Shown here: in pieces, positions 58,857 to 64,000 of the stretch
Position numbering within the stretch: the first letter of the stretch is position 1
How the letters are laid out: each line of letters opens with the position of its first letter
Assembly (NCBI GenBank): GCA_022264855.1
Contig: JABYQU010000085.1
Coordinates: forward strand, 1-64,000
Source of the DNA: Lenzites betulinus
Taxonomy: Eukaryota; Basidiomycota; Agaricomycetes; Polyporales; Polyporaceae
Length of the DNA stretch: 64,000 nt
Direction: 5' to 3'
The notes under the pieces: model-generated
What the model was told of the DNA's origin: nothing
Database searches by the model: none
The model's input: only the letters and a program-made list of their open reading frames with translations
Translations under genes and position numbers: made by a program

Positions 58857-60915
58857 CTAGGGAGCTGCGACCGTGGCGACGGCCTTTTCACCCTTCCCCG
58901 ACGCACCGACCTCCACCACGCTGACCTCCACCCCTCCGTTCTCATTGACTTTGACAGTGACTTCTAGTCGTGTAGTCCATCGGCCCTTCTTCTGCTGAGC
59001 GTGCGCGGCGGTAAATGAGAGTGCTGTGAGCACGCTCTCCTTCTCGACCGTCTTCTCCTTGACCTCTTCCTCCTCTTCCTCCTCTTCCTCGTCGCCGCCA
59101 TCCTCGTCCTCCAGTCGAGGCACCTTGACCTTTTCGACCTTTACGCCCTCCTTGGCTTCCCATACCTCGAACCCGAGCTTTTTCTCGCCCTCGCCCTCGC
59201 CGAGATCTACGTCAAACGCGACAATGCGGCGCGCAGGCACGGGCGTTTCCTTCAGCAGCACCGGGATCCACTGGCCGCCGAGCGAGCCCTCGCCGGGGGT
59301 CTCCTCGGGGAAGAGGAGGCCGATTGTCTTTGATGTCGCCTTCGCCTGGGTGTACTGGTGCCCGTGGGTGAACGACGCCTTGACCTCGCGCTCCTCATCG
59401 GTGGCCTCGCCGAGTTGTACGAGGATCAGCGCCTGCAGCACCGCGCCGCGGGACAGGATCGTCGTCGGGTCGCCGATCCCGCCGCCCACGACTGTGCCCT
59501 GCGTGAACGGCGTGACGACCGTTTCCGCGAAGCCCTGCGCGAGCGTCTCGTCGAGTCCGGGAAGGCTCGCGGACCCGCCCGCGTACACGATTTCGTCGAC
59601 GTCATACAGATCAATGCCGGCGGCGCGCACGACCTCCTGCACCTTCGCGTATACGCGGTCGTACACCGAGCGCACCTCCATGTCGAACCGGAGGCGCGTG
59701 ATTGTCCCGGTGAAGTCGAGGCCGTCCTTGAGCGACTCGACAGAGCACGTCGCTGCGCCGGGCGAGGCGGAGATGGTTCGCTTCGTGTGCTCGAGCGCGA
59801 GGCGGAGCTTCGCCTCCGCGCGCCTGTCCTGCGCGTCGGTGGCGGGCGCCACGGTCAGCGCGGTTTTGGTCTTCTTGGTGAACTCCTTCGCGAAGAACTT
59901 GACGAGCTTGTCGTCAATCGCGTCGCCGCCGACGGTGTGGTCCGAGAGCGTCGCGAGCGAGTGGACGAGGCCATCGCGGATGGAGAGAAGGGAGAGCGAG
60001 AGCGCAGACGCGCCCAGGTCGACAAGCAACTGCGTGCGGTCTGCACTGAGACCCTCGGGGAGAGGGTACGAGGTTGTGCAGACAGCAGCCGCACCGGCCT
60101 CTTCGAGCAGTTGGAGGACGGTGATGCCAGCGTCGTTGGCAGCTTTTTCGAGCGCATCTTTTTGCACTTGCTCGAACCACGTGGGGATGGTGATCACGGC
60201 GCCTTGCACCTTTTTTCCTAGGAAGTCCTCTGCAGACTGGACCAAGGACTTGAGGAAGATCGAGGTGACTTCGGAAACGGTGAGTACGCGCTCGGCCTGA
60301 ACAGGCTCTGAACGCGGGGTGGCAGCATGGGACGCCGCGGGGGTGTTGGTTGCGGTCGTCGTGAGGGGAGAGGGAGCGGGCTGGAGAACCTTGACCTTGT
60401 ACGCAGGCTCGTCAGCGAGCTCAGGGTGTTGGATGACGGGGGCGGAGACAGGCGCGGCACTGGCCGATATCTGGGAAAACCTGAACGCGTCCGTCAGAAA
60501 AGTGCAGCGCAGCGCGTGTGAGCACGCACTTCTTCCCCAGGAGGTTGCGGAAGCCAGTGATCGTGTTTTGGGAGTTTTTGACGAGCTGATGCTTGGCCTG
60601 GTTGCCTATGTACTGCGAGCGGCTGAGCATGGCCGACCTTGAATCTGGCAAGAGAAACACTCACTATTTCCTCGCCGTGGAACGCGATGGCGCACGCGAT
60701 CTGACGCTCGCCATCCTCGTTGGCGATGCACTCTGCACCACCCTCCTGCGCAGGATGTGTGAGCGAATCCTAGACCGTTCGGAAAAGACAACTCGGCGAA
60801 CCTTTGCGAGGACGGAAATCGAGGCGTACGAGTTGCCAAAGTTGATGCCGACAATAGTAGGTACCGAGGTAACCTCGATAGGAGCCTCTGCCGTTCCGTT
60901 TGTCGTGGCTGCCAT
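58857..60915 (-). CDS. SSZ1: Ssz1-type Hsp70 of the ribosome-associated complex
   Basis: Exons 60915-60802, 60745-60665, 60612-60530 and 60480-58857, in phase, 633 aa. The Hsp70 ATPase fold starts VGINFGNSYASI (phosphate-1), then IACAIAFHGEE and GNQAKHQL. A Pro/Ala/Thr-rich insertion (about residues 100-150) precedes FLGKKVQGAVITIPTWF. Next come LLVDLGASALSLSLL (phosphate-2), VGGDAIDDKLVKFFAKEF and VDEIVYAGGSASLPGL (adenosine). The substitutions in the phosphate loops (GNS, GAS) and the short, diverged C-terminal domain with an acidic run are those of Ssz1, which pairs with zuotin at the ribosome exit tunnel to stimulate the Ssb chaperone. It is longer than yeast Ssz1, mainly because of the insertion and the acidic run. 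Divergent from the deubiquitinase gene. Confidence 0.9.
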
Positions 60916-61175
60916 CTGTGTCGGAGGAGAAGTGAAGAAGGGGGAGGAGGGAGGAGGAGGAGGAGAAGGAGGTCGCGCGCCATTCAAAATTTGGACGCGC
61001 GATAAGATAGACGCCCGTTCAGGTTACTTGCTCTCCGACCACCATCTCCTGCTCCATCGACTTGTCTGCCGCAGAGCAGTCAAGCAGCACTTACGCTTAG
61101 TTAAAGGTATGGGTGCAAATGTAAAAGTATTGTGAGCCGTGGCTTCCATCGGTCGCTCACAGGACCGTCAGAGCG
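60916..61175. promoter_or_regulatory. Divergent promoter of SSZ1 and UBP14
   Basis: 260 bp between the two ATGs. A GGAGGA-type purine run (about 60940-60970) lies in the 5' leader of SSZ1. Sharing suggests co-expression of two proteostasis genes. Confidence 0.45.
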
Positions 61176-64000
61176 ATGTCTTGCCCTCACCTCGCGCAGC
61201 TCGCCCGTCTCCAACCTCCCCGGCTCTCTCAGGCCGTGCACCGCGAGGAGTGCACGCAGTGTTTCGATAACCAAGTATGGGATCATAGCCACGGAGGATT
61301 TGACCGTGGCCTGACTGTACCTGCAGGACAGCCCGCTTGGCATAGATGTATGCTTGACCTGCTTCAACGGGGGATGTCTTGACAAGGACAGACACCATGC
61401 GCGTTCCCATGTCGCGAAAACGGGGCACAGCCTCACGCTGAACGTGAAGCGTAAGCTCAAGCCTTCAGCGAACCGTGTAAGCCAATCTTCCACACGCGAA
61501 ACCCGCTCATTCAAACCGCCACCCGTTAGAGTGACGACGAGCAGCCACCGGCTAAGATGAAAAAGCTCGCAATCATAGAAGATCGCGAGGAAGACAAGTA
61601 CGAGCACCGGTCTACGCTCAAATGCTGGACATGCGCCCCGGAGAATGGGCTTGAGATCCCAGCCGCGTCCGAGGATCCCCATGTCAAGTCCGTCATTGAC
61701 GCCGTCATGACATCCTTGTCTTCCGCCCGCCAGTCTGAAGTCAAGGCTTGGGAAGAGGAGATCACCCCATGCGAGCATACCCTGATGCTTCAGCAGTCGG
61801 CCACAGACCACATCGCAGCGTCCGGTCCGTGTGTCATACCAGTGTATGCCCCATACGCTGACGTGCTGTAGGTCTCGCGCATTGCACTAAATGTGACCTC
61901 AAGGAGAACCTCTGGCTGTGTCTCACATGCGGCTCGCTTGGCTGTGGCCGCCAGCAGTTCGGAGGTATAGGAGGCAACGGCCACGGTCTGCAGCATTACG
62001 AGGAGACGCATCACCCGGTGAGCGTGAAGCTCGGGACGATCACGCCGGAAGGGAACGCGGGTACGTATCGTTGTAGTATGTGTGGTGTCCTCGCTAAGCG
62101 TTCCCAGACGTCTACTGTTACATTTGCAACGACTCCAAGGTCGACCCCGATCTCTCGAGGCACCTCGCTACCTTTGGTATCAACGTGCAGACACAAACCA
62201 AAACGGAGAAGTCTATGACGGAACTTGTATGTGAAACTGCCGATCTTATGTCTCCTGGGCGCTGACTACTGCGCAGCAAATCGAACAAAATCTCAGCTTC
62301 GACTTTTCCCTCACTGGCGAGGATGGCAAGGCACTCGAGCCCGTCTTCGGGCCCGGCCTCACCGGGCTTTCGAACTTGGGGAATAGGTAGATTCGCACAC
62401 ACGCTACGGGCTATTCTCTTGCTAAATTGTCCTAGCTGTTACATGGCGTCCGTCATTCAGACCGTGTTCTCCCTTCCGGCATTCCGCCAACGATACCAGC
62501 CAACCGCCGCGTCGCACTGGGACGCCTGTCGCGAAACCCTGCCCGCAGATTGCGTCGACTGCCAGATGCACAAGCTCGCGGACGGCCTGCTCTCGGGACG
62601 CTACTCGCACCCGCGCCCACACGCCTCCGGGGCACCCTCCGCGCCGAAAGACACGAACCCGCTTGCGCACGACTCGCCGACGCCCGTGTTCCAGGAGGGC
62701 GTGCGCCCGGCGGGCTTCAAAGCGCTTGTCGGGAAGGGCCACGAGGAGTTCGCGACGATGCGCCAGCAGGACGCGGAAGAGTTCTTTACGCACCTCGTCA
62801 CCGTCCTGCGCCGTCATGCGAAGAAAGCGGGGGCCGACGCGCGGGGCGAGCCGACAGAGGTGTTCGCGTTTGGGATGGAGCAGCGGTTGCAGTGCGGGGA
62901 CTGTAAACGTGTGAGGTACCGCGTCGACGCGACGGACTCGGTGAGCGTGCCGGTGCCCGCCAGGGAGAAGGGCAGAGACGAGGAGGGGAAGGTGTTGTAC
63001 GAGGAGGTGTCGCTGACGGAGTGCTTGGACATCGTCGCTGGGACGGAGGCTCTCGAATACACATGTCCGGTGTGTGCGAAGAAGGTGATCGCGACAAAGT
63101 CAGTGCCCGCCCTTTCGTCCATGCGCTCGTACTGAGACGTTTGTAATAGACAAACACGATTTGCGACATTTCCGGAGGTGCTTGTCGTGCACGCGAAGAA
63201 GTTCCAGCTCGTTAATTGGGTACCCGCGAAGCTCGGTGAGTCCTTCTTGACACGTTGGAGCTGGATGTAGATGTGACTGACACGGCCAATGCAGATATTC
63301 CTGTAATCGTGCCCGAGTCGGATGAGCTCCAGCTGGACGCGTATTTCGGCCGAGGCCTCCAGCCAAATGAGACGGAGCTGCCCAACGAAGAATCCGGTGC
63401 GTCCGAACGCTGTACCTTGCAACGCAGCAGCTGACCTCCCGTTCCGTGCAGCCGCCGCCCCAGGGCTGCCGCAGATGAACGAGGCGGCTATGGCTCAGCT
63501 CGAAGCGATGGGCTTCTCGACGGTCCGCTGCCAGAAGGCTCTGCTCGCAACCGGAAACAACGACGCCGAAGCCGCGATGGAATGGCTCTTCGCACACATG
63601 GACGACGAAGGTAAGTGCACTTTGGCACCATCTTTCCCCGTTCGGGCCGACACCGACGACTCATTTGCGACAGATATCGACGCGCCCATCCAGCTTTCGT
63701 CTTCCGCAGGGGGTGGAGCACCAGAGCCAGCCGCGGAGCAGGTCAGCATGCTCGCAGATATGGGTTTCACGCCGGCGCAGGCGCGCAAGGCCCTTCGGGA
63801 GACGGTAAGCATCGTGCATCTCACAAGTGCAGGCCCCATCTGACCGGCCTTGCTTTTGGCATCCTAGGGCGGCAACGCCGAACGCGCCGTTGAGTGGCTC
63901 TTCTCGCATCCCGACGACGCCGGAGAGGACGCGCCTAGCGCGGGGCCCACGCCTGCTGCGGCTGGCCCGGGAGGATCGACGGCGCTCCCGGCGCGATTCC
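61176..64000 (+). CDS. UBP14: Ubiquitin C-terminal hydrolase, Ubp14/USP5 type (3' end off the window)
   Basis: Exons 61176-61274, 61327-61476, 61530-61824, 61872-62060, 62108-62226, 62277-62386, 62436-63098, 63150-63235, 63295-63396, 63452-63610, 63674-63804 and 63868 to the edge; all phases agree. USP5/Ubp14 disassembles free polyubiquitin chains by binding the free C-terminal Gly. Order: N-terminal variant zinc finger (MSCPHLAQL ... CTQCFDNQ ... CLTCFNGGC), ZnF-UBP (CTKCDLKENLWLCLTCGSLGCGR), USP core with catalytic Cys322 in GLSNLGNSCYM, QQDAEEFF, a CxxC pair (CGDCKRVR, CPVCAKK), and two UBA domains (LEAMGFSTVRCQKALLATG; LADMGFTPAQARKALRETGG). The His box, which follows UBA2 in this family, lies beyond the window. 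The start is set by the match of MSCPHL to the family. Confidence 0.92.

Noticed and set aside
59026..60300. 424-codon plus-strand ORF
   Set aside because: Mirror of the SSZ1 coding strand; Ser-rich translation typical of an antisense shadow.
1..64000. CRISPR arrays, bacterial operons, ribosome binding sites, tRNA or rRNA genes
   Set aside because: No regularly spaced direct repeats, and the intron-rich architecture is eukaryotic. I searched by eye for tRNA B-box-like words (GGTTCGANNCC) on both strands and saw none within a plausible cloverleaf; a covariance-model scan would be decisive.

Overview
This is nuclear DNA of a basidiomycete fungus, most likely an Agaricomycete and perhaps a polypore. 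The genes are cut by many 50-80 nt GT-AG introns, the GC content is high, and several protein families are typical of wood-decay fungi: a secreted GH31 alpha-glucosidase, a large fungus-specific secreted protein, fungal-type kinase-like proteins and expanded LRR/F-box-like families. I built all gene models by hand from splice-site consensus plus reading phase. Most models close in phase from the first to the last exon.

Left part (1-12.6 kb, accessory): a protein with a protease-like motif runs off the left edge; then come an F-box/LRR-like gene, a 471-aa LRR-like gene, a nine-exon secreted protein gene, a diverged C-terminal relic of the LRR-like family fused to a broken dynamin GTPase fragment, an odd CCCCGAAAA-rich repeat block, and a kinase-like gene with one in-frame stop.

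Middle (13.4-41 kb): a 13-exon GH31 alpha-glucosidase, a peroxisomal-type 2,4-dienoyl-CoA reductase, a 5'-truncated non-LTR retrotransposon with a poly(A) tail and a 15-bp target duplication, a complete 4.5-kb hAT transposon with an apparently intact 13-exon transposase, an HMG-box transcription factor, and a uridine phosphorylase. Long GC-rich stretches (17.3-20.7, 22.5-25.2, 34-39.4 and 41-45.8 kb) hold no gene I can support. One of them contains a promoter-like, spliced-looking locus without an ORF.

Right part (45.8-64 kb): a possible membrane protein of unknown function, a second relic and a second full copy of the LRR-like gene in inverted orientation to the left pair, then a compact housekeeping block: NAP1 histone chaperone, divergent from a large zf-4CXXC_R1/AT-hook chromatin protein, a HAD type II dehalogenase-like gene, Ssz1 (Hsp70 of the ribosome-associated complex), and, divergent from it, a Ubp14/USP5-type deubiquitinase cut by the right edge.

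The most notable features are the mirror arrangement of LRR-like copies about 43 kb apart, and two transposable element insertions 0.7 kb apart whose target duplications are both still perfect.
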